64,000 nucleotides of DNA from Sphingomonas sp. (GTDB lineage: Bacteria > Pseudomonadota > Alphaproteobacteria > Sphingomonadales > Sphingomonadaceae), in assembly GCA_019635535.1 (NCBI GenBank), contig JAHBZH010000001.1, positions 2,570,995-2,634,994 on the forward strand. The letters run 5' to 3'. How positions within the stretch are numbered: position 1 is the stretch's first letter; every line of letters starts with the position of its first letter. Positions 8,436 to 17,468 of this stretch are shown piece by piece. The notes under the pieces were generated by a model. It did not search any database. It was not told the DNA's origin and saw only the letters and a program-made list of their open reading frames with translations. The position numbers and the translations under genes are program-made.

Positions 8436-9359
8436 CTAGCGCGCCGCCATCAGGGCCTCCCCGAAGCCGGCATTGGCCAGCTCGCGCTCGGCCTGCGTGA
8501 AACCGTAAGCCGGCACGATCTCGTTCGCCCGGTCGCCGATCTCGTCCCAGGTCTCGATCACCCGGTCGGCCGCTTCCGCGCCGCCGCCGACATGGTGGCC
8601 GTCGGTCAGCGTCACGAAGGCGCGGGCGAAATGGCCGGCGCCGGCGCACAGGATCGCGCGGGTCGGCGCCTCTTCGGCGACCAGCGCGAGCAGACCCGGG
8701 CTGACCAGAGCGGGATCCAGCTTCGCCAGCGCCTCGGGTGCCATCAAGCCGCCGGTCATCTGCGTGGCGGCCGTTGGGGCGAGACAGTTCACCCGGATAT
8801 TGTAGCGTTCGCCTTCCAGCGCCAGCGTCTGCATCAGGCCGACCAGCGCCATCTTCGCCGCGCCGTAATTGGCCTGGCCGAAATTGCCGTAGAGACCGGA
8901 CGATGAGGTGGTCATCACGATACGGCCGAACTGCTGCGCGCGCATCGCTTCCCACACCGCCTTGGCGCAGATCGCCGCGCCCATCAGGTGCACGTCCACG
9001 ACCAGCCGGAAATCGTCGAGTGTCATCTTGGCGAAGCTCTTGTCACGCAGGATACCCGCATTGTTGACCAGGATATCGATCCGGCCCCAGGCAGAGATCG
9101 TCCACTCCGCCATCGCGGCGATCGACTCCGCATCGGTGACCGAGGCGGGCATGCCGACCGCCTCGCCGCCGGCGCGCTGGATTTCCTCCGCGACCGCCTG
9201 GGCATTGGCGGCATCGAGATCGTTCACCACTACCTTCGCGCCGCGCGCTGCCAGCAGCAGCGCATGGCAGCGGCCCAGCCCACCGCCGGCGCCCGTGACG
9301 ATCGCCACCCGTCCGTCCAGCCTTGTCGCTTCGTTTCGATTTTCCAGCATCAGCTTCAC
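8436..9359 (-). CDS. SDR dehydrogenase, 3-hydroxyacyl-CoA dehydrogenase (MFE-2) type
   Basis: 307 residues from GTG 9359; ATG 9350 is an equal alternative. It is a short-chain dehydrogenase with TGAGGGLGRCHALLLAARGA (NAD(P) loop), NNAG at VNNAGILRDKSF, and the catalytic Ser-Tyr-Lys set in SSSGLYGNFGQANYGAAK. The RDKSFAKMTLDDFRLVVDVHL segment is typical of the (3R)-hydroxyacyl-CoA dehydrogenase part of peroxisomal MFE-2 and its bacterial homologues. With the CoA ligase upstream, it could catalyse a beta-oxidation-like step on the activated acid. A candidate operator (9355-9374) overlaps the GTG start region. Confidence 0.85.
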   Translation of the reverse strand: MKLMLENRNEATRLDGRVAIVTGAGGGLGRCHALLLAARGAKVVVNDLDAANAQAVAEEIQRAGGEAVGMPASVTDAESIAAMAEWTISAWGRIDILVNNAGILRDKSFAKMTLDDFRLVVDVHLMGAAICAKAVWEAMRAQQFGRIVMTTSSSGLYGNFGQANYGAAKMALVGLMQTLALEGERYNIRVNCLAPTAATQMTGGLMAPEALAKLDPALVSPGLLALVAEEAPTRAILCAGAGHFARAFVTLTDGHHVGGGAEAADRVIETWDEIGDRANEIVPAYGFTQAERELANAGFGEALMAAR

Positions 9360-9374
9360 TATCCCGATAGTTAA
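9355..9374. promoter_or_regulatory. candidate TetR-type operator, site 4
   Basis: TTCAC-N10-GTTAA, one base off the GTGAA right half of the other sites. Its core ACTATC-CC-GATAGT is a perfect palindrome. It lies in the 59-bp gap between the TetR stop and the SDR gene and touches the GTG start, so binding would block transcription or initiation of SDR and the MHS gene. Confidence 0.5.
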
Positions 9375-9418
9375 TTATTTAGCTGGCGACACCCGCGGCA
9401 GGGATTGTCGCCTTGCTT

Positions 9419-10150
9419 TCACCGCGATTTGCAGATTGTGCGGAAGCCCGCCGCCATGAATTTCGCCATTCGCTTCTTCACGGCGCTATAATCGTCCGAC
9501 CGGCACAAGCCGCCAGACAGCTTGTCGATACGGCCGGTGCGAGCCAGGGTCAGCATCAGCGCGCCGGTGACGAAATGATAGCCCCAGAAAATGTCTTCCT
9601 CGGAAGCTTCCGGTAGCGCCTTCCTGAGGATTTCGATCAGCCGCAGGACGACGGGATCGAAATATTTGTCCATGAATTCCGCGCCTTCGGGGCTGTTCGA
9701 GGCGCGGGCGCCGAACGCGCCGTAATTCTTCCACCCTTCGCCGCCCTGAATGTAGAGGTCGAGATCGGTGTCGAGAAAGGCGTGCAGCGCGCCCTCAACG
9801 GTGGGCTTGCCCCCAGTGGCGGCGTCATATTCGTCGAGCGCTTTCATCCGCAGGTCGATGGTGACCTTGGCGCGCCGGGCGAAAACGGCTTCGAACAGGG
9901 TCCGCTTGTCGTCGAAATAATAGTTCACGAGCGTGTGGTGGACGCCGACCTGCTTGGCGACGTCCTTGAGAGTGACGCCGTGAAAACCGTGCGTAGAGAA
10001 CAAATATTCGGCCGTATCGAGGATCTGTTCGGTCGTCTCGGCGCGCCGCTCGGCCTTTGTGGGCCGCCTGCGCTGGCTGGCTGCTGACAAGACTCGCCCC
10101 TTCCGTTTCGGTGCCTCGGCGCGAACCGAAGGCGTACGCGCCTGATTCAT
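9419..10150 (-). CDS. TetR/AcrR-family regulator of the esterase island
   Basis: 243 residues. The helix-turn-helix lies at about residues 35-80: ETTEQILDTAEYLFSTHGFHGVTLKDVAKQVGVHHTLVNYYFDDKRTLFEAVF. The C-terminal ligand-binding domain is unremarkable. The N-terminal 30 residues are basic (APKRKGRVL, QRRRPTKAERR). Its ATG overlaps the stop of the CoA ligase gene by four bases, so it is made as part of the catabolic operon, a common feedback arrangement. Four similar palindromes in the island are its most likely operators. An acyl-CoA made by the adjacent ligase is a plausible inducer, by analogy with other TetR regulators of CoA pathways; this is inference. Confidence 0.88.
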   Translation of the reverse strand: MNQARTPSVRAEAPKRKGRVLSAASQRRRPTKAERRAETTEQILDTAEYLFSTHGFHGVTLKDVAKQVGVHHTLVNYYFDDKRTLFEAVFARRAKVTIDLRMKALDEYDAATGGKPTVEGALHAFLDTDLDLYIQGGEGWKNYGAFGARASNSPEGAEFMDKYFDPVVLRLIEILRKALPEASEEDIFWGYHFVTGALMLTLARTGRIDKLSGGLCRSDDYSAVKKRMAKFMAAGFRTICKSR

Positions 10151-11739
10151 GCTTGGCTATATTCCGCCCTGAGACGTATCTTGTCGATCTTGCCGGTAGA
10201 AGCCAGCGGCATGTTGGGAACCCGGACGATCGTTTCCGGCATCCACCAGGGCGCGACGCGACCGCGCAAGGCATCGATCAGGACGTCGTCGCCGATCGCA
10301 GCGCCATTGCGCATCTCGATCAGCAGGATCGGGCGTTCGCCCCATTTGGGATCGCTGCGGCCGATCACTGCGGCCAGCGACACCTCCGGCAGCGCCCCCA
10401 CGATCGCTTCGATCTCGCTGGGGTTGATCCACTCGCCACCGGACTTGATCAGGTCCTTCGCGCGACCGGTGATCGTGACATTGCCGGCCTCGTCGATACG
10501 GGCAAGATCGCCGGTATCGAACCAGCCGTCCCGCGTCGCTGGCCGATCCTCCCCGAAATAATGATCGACCACGGTGGGGCCGCGCACATGCAGCCGCCCT
10601 TCGATATTGCGTTGCTCGCCGAGTTGTGCACCCTCTGCGTCCGCAAGCATCAGATCAATCCCGACCGCCGGACGTCCGGACTGCGATGCCAGACGATCCG
10701 GCGCGCCCGGCAGCGAGGCGGTTCCAAGCGGTGACAGCTCGGTCATGCCCCAGGTGGTCTGCACCTGGATGCCGCGATCCTCGATCCGCGCCATCAGTGC
10801 CGGCGGCATCGGCGCGCCGCCCACCATGATGCGGGCGAGCGACGGCAATTGCCGGCCGGTTTCGTCGAGATGGTCCATCAGGCCGAGCCAGACCGTGGGA
10901 ACCCCCACGCCGATCGTCGCGCGCTCGGCCTCGATCAGATCGGCAAGACTGGCACCGTCCGCCTGCCGGCCGGGAAGGATGAGCTTGCCGCCGACCGCCG
11001 GCACCGAGAAAGGCAGGCCCCAGGCATTGGCATGGAACATCGGGACGACCGTCAACACCGAATCCCGGGATGTGAGCCCGGTCACGTCCGCCTGCAATTG
11101 TCGCAGCGTGTGCAGATAATTGCCGCGATGCGTATAGGTGACGCCCTTGGGCGAGCCGGTCGTTCCGGACGTGAAGCACAGGCCGCACGGCGCAGTTTCG
11201 TCAAAACCGCCCCATTCGATCTCGTCGGGATCGCCGGCGATCGCATTCTCGATCGCGACGACCGTCCGCCCTTCCGCATGGGCCGCCATGGCATCGGCCG
11301 GCCCGTCGATGACGATGATCTGCGCGATCGAAGGCGCGCCGGCCAGCATCTCGCTCGCCAGCACGGCCAGATCGGCGCTGACGATCAATATCCGCGCTTC
11401 GGACTGCCGCACCATGGCCGCGCTTTGCTCGCCGAGCAGACGCGGGTTGAGCGTATGGCAGACGGCGCCCATGCCCATGATGGCGTACCAGGCCTCAAGA
11501 TGCGCCTGCGTGTTCCAGGCCAGCGTCGCCACGCGATCCCCGCGAGACAGGCCCCGTCGCGCAAGCGCGGCCGAGACATGCCGGGCGCGTTCAAGCAGGG
11601 CCGGATAGGTGATCCGGTCGATCGCGCCGTCGCTTCGGGCTGTGACAACTTCACTGCGGGGGTGCCATTTGGCGGCGTGGAGCAGGAACTTGTCGACCGT
11701 CAGAGCGAAGGGCTGCATCGTGCCGTCCGTCATCGGCAC
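10147..11739 (-). CDS. AMP-dependent acyl-CoA synthetase/ligase
   Basis: 530 residues. It is an ANL-superfamily enzyme with the phosphate loop TSGTTGSPKGVTYTHRG, the TTWGMTELSPLGT adenylate motif, the WFDTGDLARIDEAGNVTITGRAKDLIKSGGEWI hinge segment, and the C-terminal catalytic lysine in STGKIDKIRLR. Closest in character to medium/long-chain fatty-acid and phenylpropanoate CoA ligases, it should activate a free carboxylic acid to its CoA thioester in the cytoplasm. It overlaps the end of the upstream esterase by 10 bp and the start of the TetR gene by 4 bp, showing tight translational coupling. Together these genes suggest ester cleavage, uptake, CoA activation and oxidation of an acid. Confidence 0.9.
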   Translation of the reverse strand: MPMTDGTMQPFALTVDKFLLHAAKWHPRSEVVTARSDGAIDRITYPALLERARHVSAALARRGLSRGDRVATLAWNTQAHLEAWYAIMGMGAVCHTLNPRLLGEQSAAMVRQSEARILIVSADLAVLASEMLAGAPSIAQIIVIDGPADAMAAHAEGRTVVAIENAIAGDPDEIEWGGFDETAPCGLCFTSGTTGSPKGVTYTHRGNYLHTLRQLQADVTGLTSRDSVLTVVPMFHANAWGLPFSVPAVGGKLILPGRQADGASLADLIEAERATIGVGVPTVWLGLMDHLDETGRQLPSLARIMVGGAPMPPALMARIEDRGIQVQTTWGMTELSPLGTASLPGAPDRLASQSGRPAVGIDLMLADAEGAQLGEQRNIEGRLHVRGPTVVDHYFGEDRPATRDGWFDTGDLARIDEAGNVTITGRAKDLIKSGGEWINPSEIEAIVGALPEVSLAAVIGRSDPKWGERPILLIEMRNGAAIGDDVLIDALRGRVAPWWMPETIVRVPNMPLASTGKIDKIRLRAEYSQA

Positions 11740-13367
11740 CCCGGCGCCTGCGGCGGCATGGAGGGGGCGATGACGCCGACATTCCAGGTCCAGCCGATGC
11801 CGGCCGCTCGGCGGCGGCAGACGACCTCTTCATGCAGCTCATAATGACCGGGGAGGAGATCATTCCCCGCCCGCGGCGTTCCGGCGAAGCGCATATAGGC
11901 CTGATCCTCGCCATAGGGATGCCACATGGGCTGCCCCTCGGCGGCCGGCCGGCCGCTCCGCGCGAAAGAGGCCCAATAGCCCATGATCGCCTGTTCAAGC
12001 GCGCGTTCAGCAGGCGTGTCGGGAATAGCGGGCCAGCCCGGCGCAGTCAGCCGGGTCGTGCCGAAGGCATATGGGATTTCCATCGCGTGGAAGGCGTGGA
12101 GATTGGCGGCTTCGGTCGCGAGCGTGCCATGATCGAAATAATAGAGGAAGGAGGACTGGCCGAGCGCGGTCTGCTTCGCCGCGAGCCGTTCCGCGGTCCA
12201 GCCGTACATCGCATCGCGCGTCGTCGCGAGCATGCTCTCTTCGAGATTGTCGGACGGGTAGAAACGCAGGGCGGCGTCGGCGAGATCGCCATAACCGTTG
12301 CGGACCGCTGCCACATAGGCCGCCGCATCGGCGGGCGGCGCCGGCGGCAGGAGGATGCGCAGCGAACGGATCTCGCCGTCGTTGAAACCGGCGAGAACCG
12401 GAACCGGCGCCTGTTCCCCTCGATCGAACGTGTCGACGAGCTGGCGGGGCAGAATCGCGCCATCGATCGTGCCCCAGGGGATGTAGCCGGCGGTGACGGC
12501 CGCTTCGGTCAGCTGCTGCGCGTCCATCGCGCGCAGGTCGGCAAGGCCGCCGGCGCCGACCTGACCCTGGAGCCAGATGCCGACCGCCTCTGCCGGCGGG
12601 GCACCGTAGCTGGGCGCGCGCAGCTCCGGGGTGGACAGCATATAGGCACTTTGCGCGATCGCCCGGTGGAACAGGCCGCGCGCACGGGGCGAGGCCATCA
12701 GATAGGTGACGCTGAGCGCCCCGGCGGATTCGCCGGAGATCGTGACCTGCGCAGGATCGCCGCCGAAGGACGCGATGTTGCGGTTGATCCAGCGCAAGGC
12801 GGCGATCTGGTCGAGTAGGCCGTAATTGCCGGATACGCGCTCGTCCGATTCCCCGCTGAGCTCGGGATGGGCGAGATAGCCGAGCACGCCGACGCGATAG
12901 TTGATCGACACGACCACAAGCCCCTGCCGGGCCAGTGCCGCGCCATCATACATCGCCAGCCGGCTCGCGCCCGAAGTCAGCGCGCCACCGTAAATCCAGA
13001 CGAGCACCGGCGCATTCTCGGCATTTTCAGGCGCCCAGATGTTGAGCGTCAGGCAATCCTCGCTCGTCGGGCCGACATCGTCGGCATAGATGCTGGGCCC
13101 GCGCCGCGCGGGCTGGATGCACGACGCGCCGAAACTCGTCGCGTCGCGCACGCCTTCCCAGCGCGGCATTTCGGCCGGCGGACGCCAGCGCCGCTCCCCG
13201 ACGGGAGGCTGCGCAAAGGGCAATCCCCTGAAGACGCGGATGCCGTCCTCGACCGTGCCGCGCGCCGCGCCGGCCGGGGCTTGCGCCACCGCCGGTTCAT
13301 GCGCCGCGGCCGGAACCGCAAGACAACTCATCAGTGCCAGGATTACGCTTCGCACAAACAGGGGCAT
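11730..13367 (-). CDS. secreted type-B carboxylesterase (second copy)
   Basis: 545 residues with a signal peptide (SVILALMSCLAVPAAAHE). Motifs parallel the first esterase: FRGLPFAQPPVGERRWRPP, SEDCLTLNIWAP, VLVWIYGGALTSG, nucleophile Ser214 in GESAGALS, and His in AFHAMEIPYAFG. The shared runs HPELS-ES, NYGLLDQIAALRW and FAGTPRAGNDLLPGHYELHEE (compare the C-terminus of copy one) mark the two as paralogues within one cluster. Different substrate loops may give them distinct ester preferences. It starts 21 bp after the TonB receptor stop and is in the same transcription unit. Confidence 0.9.
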   Translation of the reverse strand: MPLFVRSVILALMSCLAVPAAAHEPAVAQAPAGAARGTVEDGIRVFRGLPFAQPPVGERRWRPPAEMPRWEGVRDATSFGASCIQPARRGPSIYADDVGPTSEDCLTLNIWAPENAENAPVLVWIYGGALTSGASRLAMYDGAALARQGLVVVSINYRVGVLGYLAHPELSGESDERVSGNYGLLDQIAALRWINRNIASFGGDPAQVTISGESAGALSVTYLMASPRARGLFHRAIAQSAYMLSTPELRAPSYGAPPAEAVGIWLQGQVGAGGLADLRAMDAQQLTEAAVTAGYIPWGTIDGAILPRQLVDTFDRGEQAPVPVLAGFNDGEIRSLRILLPPAPPADAAAYVAAVRNGYGDLADAALRFYPSDNLEESMLATTRDAMYGWTAERLAAKQTALGQSSFLYYFDHGTLATEAANLHAFHAMEIPYAFGTTRLTAPGWPAIPDTPAERALEQAIMGYWASFARSGRPAAEGQPMWHPYGEDQAYMRFAGTPRAGNDLLPGHYELHEEVVCRRRAAGIGWTWNVGVIAPSMPPQAPGCR

Positions 13368-13388
13368 CGGTCGTTTCCCGCCTTTCGA

Positions 13389-15692
13389 CTAGAACTGATA
13401 ACCGGCGCGGATGCCGATCGTGCGAGGGCGCATCCTGGCATAACGGCCATCGAGAAACGCCTCGGGATGGACGTAGGTGACCTTATCCTCGTCGAAGACA
13501 TTTTCCATATAGGCCGTGAGATTCAGCCGGCCGATCGTGGTGCCGGCATAGAGGTTCACGTTTGTCCAGGCTTCGGTGTAATCGAAGGTCGGACTCGCCG
13601 CATTGGGATTGCCGGGGACGTTGGGGAACTGGTTCGGGAAGGACCCCACATGGGAGACGTTCACCGCGGCATAGGCGTTGGTGTCCGAACCCACCGCGAA
13701 ATCGTAGCGCAGCGTGCCGGAGCCCTGGAACCGCGGCGAGGCGAGGCGCACGCCGAGAACGGCGCCGGAAATCGCCGCTTCGAGCGGGCTGAGCTCGGTC
13801 ACCTTGGCCTCGTTGAACGATCCGTTGAGCGAAAGGCTCAGCCCCCGGAAGGGCCGGGCCATGATCTCGAACTCCAGACCGTAGCTTTCGGCCCCGCCGA
13901 TATTGGTGGCGAACTGGATGGAGTCCGAAATGCGGTTCGCCTGGACCTGGATGTCCTGCCAGTCGATATAATAGGCAGCGATGTTGGCGGTGAGATTGCC
14001 GCCCAGCCAGCGACCTTTCACCCCGACCTCGTAATTGGTGACGCTGTCCGATCGCGCCCCGTCCGGGATCACGATATCGTTGGGATTGAGCGTGCTGACC
14101 AGGCCGGCGCGCGCGTTCACCACAGGCGTACGGAAGCCGGTGGAAATGGTCGCATAGGTGGTGACGTTCGGCGTCGGCCGCCACGACACGCTCACCTTGT
14201 ACGACAGCCGGTCGTCCTCGACCCGCAGGCCGGTCGCGGCCGGGATCGGCACGACCGTAAGCGGAATGTTGGAAAAGCCGCCGAGCGCGACGGCCAGATA
14301 ATTGCTGTTATAGCCGCCGGCGCGGGTGAAGGACTGAACCTCGGTCCGGCCATAACGCAGGCCGCCGGTGATCCAGAAATCGTCACTGAAGCGATAGGTG
14401 AGCTCGCCGAAGCCGGCGATTTCACTTTGGTCGGTATAGGAGTTGAAGCGCTGATAATATTCGTCCGGCAGCCCGGTCAGCCCGCGCGCGGCAAGGAATT
14501 CCGGCGACGAGCGGTAGGCGAAATCGACCGTGCGCCGCTTGGTGTAATAGAAGAAGCCGGCCACCCAGTCGACCGGGCCGCCATGGCTTGAGACGAGCCG
14601 CGATTCCTGGACGAACAGATCGTCGAAGCCGAAGGCGTCGAGCGCGAAGGGGATGAACTGGCCGAACGTGCCGGCGAGGTCGACGTAGAAGGATGCGTCA
14701 TATTTCGACAAGGTCGTCGAGCTGATCAACTCGGCGAAGTCGAATTCGTAATTGACCGTCACATTGAAATTGGACAGCTCGCCCTGGAACAGGTCGGGCC
14801 GGTCGGACCGGCGCACGAAGGTTCCCAGCGCCGGATTGGTGAGCGCGGAATCCTCGGGCTTGCTGTGCTCGTAGGAGGCGAGCAGCCGGACCGTCATCCG
14901 GTCGCTGGGCCGCATCAGCAGGATTGCGCGGCCGCCATAGGCTTCCAGCGCGTTCGAATCCTCGATGCCGGTACCGATATTGTCGATCCAGCCGTCTTCG
15001 TTACGGTAATAGCCGACGATCCGCAGCGCCATTCCATCGTCGATGATCGGGACGTTGATCATGGCATTGTAGCGCTGGCGCAGGGAATCGGAGCCGGTCA
15101 GGCCGAAATCGACCTGCGCAGACGCCTCGAAGCGATTGAAATTCGGGCTGCGCGTCAGGATGCGCATGGCGCCGGCGAGCGAGTTCGATCCGAAAAGGGT
15201 CCCCTGCGGACCGCGCAGGAACTCGACCCGCTCCACGTCATAAAGGTTCGGATCGAGGATGGTCGAATTGCCGTTCGCCGAGATCGGCAGCTCGTCGATA
15301 TAGATCGCGACCGCGCTTTGCAGTCCGGCGCTGTAGCCGTTGGTGTTGATGCCGCGGCTGGTGAAATTGTTGAAATTCTGGGTCGGCCGGTTGACGACGA
15401 TGCCCGGCGTGTTCTGCGCCAGACCCTCATAGCCGACGATGCCGAGCTCGTTCAATTCTTCCTGGCTGAACGCCGTGACGCTGAGCGGGACGTCCTGCAG
15501 GCGCGCGGCACGGCGCGTGGCCGTGACGATGATCGCCTGGTCGTCCTCGGCCGACGCGGAACGTCCGGCCGCGGACCCGGTTTCGGTCTGGGCCGATTCG
15601 GCGCTGTCATATGATGGTTGCGCCCAGGCCGTGCCGGGCGTGAACATAACGGCGGCCGCCGCCGAAACGGATGCGAGAAGCCTGGCCTTCAT
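13389..15692 (-). CDS. TonB-dependent outer-membrane receptor of the esterase island
   Basis: 767 residues from ATG 15692, preceded by GGGGAGGACAATTGC; the open frame extends further upstream but lacks family sequence. A signal peptide (ASVSAAAAVMFTPGTAWAQ) is followed by the plug domain: AIIVTATRRAARLQDVPLSVTAFS, YEGLAQNTPGIVV, FTSRGINTNGYSAG, ERVEFLRGPQGTLFGSNSLAGAMRI. A 22-strand-type barrel ends in RTIGIRAGYQF with the terminal aromatic. Such receptors import ligands too large or scarce for porins. It is first in the operon with the esterase, CoA ligase and regulator, so it likely takes up the ester substrate. A candidate operator lies 86 bp upstream. Confidence 0.9.
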   Translation of the reverse strand: MKARLLASVSAAAAVMFTPGTAWAQPSYDSAESAQTETGSAAGRSASAEDDQAIIVTATRRAARLQDVPLSVTAFSQEELNELGIVGYEGLAQNTPGIVVNRPTQNFNNFTSRGINTNGYSAGLQSAVAIYIDELPISANGNSTILDPNLYDVERVEFLRGPQGTLFGSNSLAGAMRILTRSPNFNRFEASAQVDFGLTGSDSLRQRYNAMINVPIIDDGMALRIVGYYRNEDGWIDNIGTGIEDSNALEAYGGRAILLMRPSDRMTVRLLASYEHSKPEDSALTNPALGTFVRRSDRPDLFQGELSNFNVTVNYEFDFAELISSTTLSKYDASFYVDLAGTFGQFIPFALDAFGFDDLFVQESRLVSSHGGPVDWVAGFFYYTKRRTVDFAYRSSPEFLAARGLTGLPDEYYQRFNSYTDQSEIAGFGELTYRFSDDFWITGGLRYGRTEVQSFTRAGGYNSNYLAVALGGFSNIPLTVVPIPAATGLRVEDDRLSYKVSVSWRPTPNVTTYATISTGFRTPVVNARAGLVSTLNPNDIVIPDGARSDSVTNYEVGVKGRWLGGNLTANIAAYYIDWQDIQVQANRISDSIQFATNIGGAESYGLEFEIMARPFRGLSLSLNGSFNEAKVTELSPLEAAISGAVLGVRLASPRFQGSGTLRYDFAVGSDTNAYAAVNVSHVGSFPNQFPNVPGNPNAASPTFDYTEAWTNVNLYAGTTIGRLNLTAYMENVFDEDKVTYVHPEAFLDGRYARMRPRTIGIRAGYQF

Positions 15693-15777
15693 GCAATTGT
15701 CCTCCCCTGTGGCAAGCGGGTCGTGCGCGCCCTCTTTTCCGGGTCTTTTTGTAGCGCACCGTGCCTGCCTGTCAATA

Positions 15778-15797
15778 CTCACTATCGAGCGTGTGAA
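15778..15797. promoter_or_regulatory. candidate TetR-type operator, site 2
   Basis: CTCAC-N10-GTGAA palindrome upstream of the TonB receptor gene, between it and the end of the MFS gene. Flanks AATA and TGAC resemble site 1 and site 3. Confidence 0.6.
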
Positions 15798-15846
15798 TGA
15801 CTTTGCGCATCACCGGGCGGCTGTTGTTGAGGTGAGCATCCGCCGA

Positions 15847-17175
15847 TCAGCCTTGCGTTCGGGTGCCGGCCATCTCCCTGCCCAAGGCCCGCGCCAGCGC
15901 GAGGAAGAGCAGCACCGCCAGCGCGTAGAAAGGCACCAGCGTATAGAAGGCCATTTGCAGCGAATTGTCGGGATAGGCCGCGCGGAACCAGTCGCTCGCG
16001 AGGCCGACCCAGGTAGGCCCGAAGCCCAGGCCGATCAGGTTCATGACGAGCAGCAGCAACGCGCCGGCCAGCACCCGCTGATTGGGCCGTACCGATTCCT
16101 GGACGAGCGTGACCGCGGGCGAAAGATAGAAGTAATTGAGGCCGGTCGGCAGCGCGAGGAAGAGCAAGGCGATCTGCCAGGTCGGCGCCCAGACGAAACC
16201 GATGAAGAGCGGCACGGCGAGCACCAGCCCGACGGCCGGGATATAGGCATAGGCCCGCTTCGTTCGTGCCGTGAAGCGATCGGTCAGCCGGCCGGACACG
16301 TACATGCCGAGCGTGGTGAAGATGCCGATCAGCAAGGCGTACCAGATGGCGATTTCGTTCAGCGTCATCGCTTTTTCGCGCATCAGGAAGAGCGTGGTGA
16401 AGTTGAGCGAACCATAAGTGATGAACTGGGTGGCGCCGCAGGCGAGCGCGAGGAGGAGAAGCGTCGGCCGGGTGAAAAACATCCGACAGGTGTCCTTGAA
16501 ACGCGCCGGCGGCTCGGCCGCGATAGGCGCACCGTCCGGTGCCACATCGAGCCCGCCCCGCTTCGGCTCGCGCACGACGAGCAACACGACCAGGGCGGCG
16601 ATGATGCCGATCACGCCGATCGCGATGAAGGCATCGCGCCAGCTATAGGCGGCGGCGATCGACGCGCCGAAGGCGACGCCCAGCATCGCGCCGATCGGCG
16701 GTCCGAAATTGTAGAGGCCGAGCGCCGTGCCGCGCGTCCCTGGCGGAAAATAATCTGAGATGATCGCATAGGAGGGCGGCACGCCGCCCGCCTCGCCCAG
16801 GCCGACCGTCATTCGCGCCACCGCGAGCTCCGGATAGTTGCGCGCGAGCCCGCAGGCGACCGTCGCCGCGCTCCACAGGGCGCAGGCGAAGGAGACGACC
16901 TTCACCCGGTTGGTCCGATCGGCGAACCAGGCGACCGGGATCGAGACAACGCAGTAGAAGATCGCGAAATAGAGGCCGCTGATCAGGCCGATCTGCCCGT
17001 CCGTGATGCCGAGCTCGTCCTGGATCGGCTTGGCAAGGATCGACAGCAGCTGGCGGTCCAGGAAATTGAGCACATAGACGAAGCACAGAAGCGCGAGCAC
17101 GACCCAGGCGCGCGCATCCGGCCGGACCACGGGCGCCCCCAGTGCTTCGTGAGATCGAGAGACGGCCTCCGTCAT
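15847..17175 (-). CDS. MFS transporter, spinster-like
   Basis: 442 residues, 12 predicted membrane segments. The start VVLALLCFVYVLNFLDRQLLSILAKPIQDELGITDGQIGLISG and the loop ARMTVGLGEAGGVPPSYAIISDYFPPGTRGTALGLYNFG identify the spinster-like branch of the major facilitator superfamily, common in sphingomonad catabolic clusters. The substrate is unknown; it could import the cluster's product or export a by-product. The gene stands alone as a unit upstream of the TonB-receptor operon on the same strand, with a perfect 9-bp inverted-repeat operator candidate 200 bp ahead of its start. Confidence 0.85.
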   Translation of the reverse strand: MTEAVSRSHEALGAPVVRPDARAWVVLALLCFVYVLNFLDRQLLSILAKPIQDELGITDGQIGLISGLYFAIFYCVVSIPVAWFADRTNRVKVVSFACALWSAATVACGLARNYPELAVARMTVGLGEAGGVPPSYAIISDYFPPGTRGTALGLYNFGPPIGAMLGVAFGASIAAAYSWRDAFIAIGVIGIIAALVVLLVVREPKRGGLDVAPDGAPIAAEPPARFKDTCRMFFTRPTLLLLALACGATQFITYGSLNFTTLFLMREKAMTLNEIAIWYALLIGIFTTLGMYVSGRLTDRFTARTKRAYAYIPAVGLVLAVPLFIGFVWAPTWQIALLFLALPTGLNYFYLSPAVTLVQESVRPNQRVLAGALLLLVMNLIGLGFGPTWVGLASDWFRAAYPDNSLQMAFYTLVPFYALAVLLFLALARALGREMAGTRTQG

Positions 17176-17379
17176 CTGCGGTCAGGCGCCAATTCGAACG
17201 ATGTAGTGGCGCTCCGCCCTGGGCCTCTTGCCTTGGTACCACCCGGCGCGCTGGCCGAAGCCACGATCAACATCTCTGCCCGGATCGCCGACGCCATGCC
17301 AATTCCCTCTCCCAATAACACGATTGTATGCCTCGTGCCTTACCTGCAAAGTTGCACGGGGATATTGGGCAAGTCAACA

Positions 17380-17399
17380 TTCACTATCACGTTTGTGAA
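17380..17399. promoter_or_regulatory. candidate TetR-type operator, site 3
   Basis: TTCAC-N10-GTGAA; with flanks the arms are AACATTCAC and GTGAATGTT, a perfect 9-bp inverted repeat (17376-17403). It sits between gltD and the MFS gene, in the 293-bp gap that must hold the MFS promoter. It is the strongest of the four sites. Confidence 0.65.
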
Positions 17400-17468
17400 T
17401 GTTAGATTCCAGCCGGCCGACGGCTTCTCAAAGCGTCGCTTCCCAGCCTGTCGGCATGACCGCTTGGC

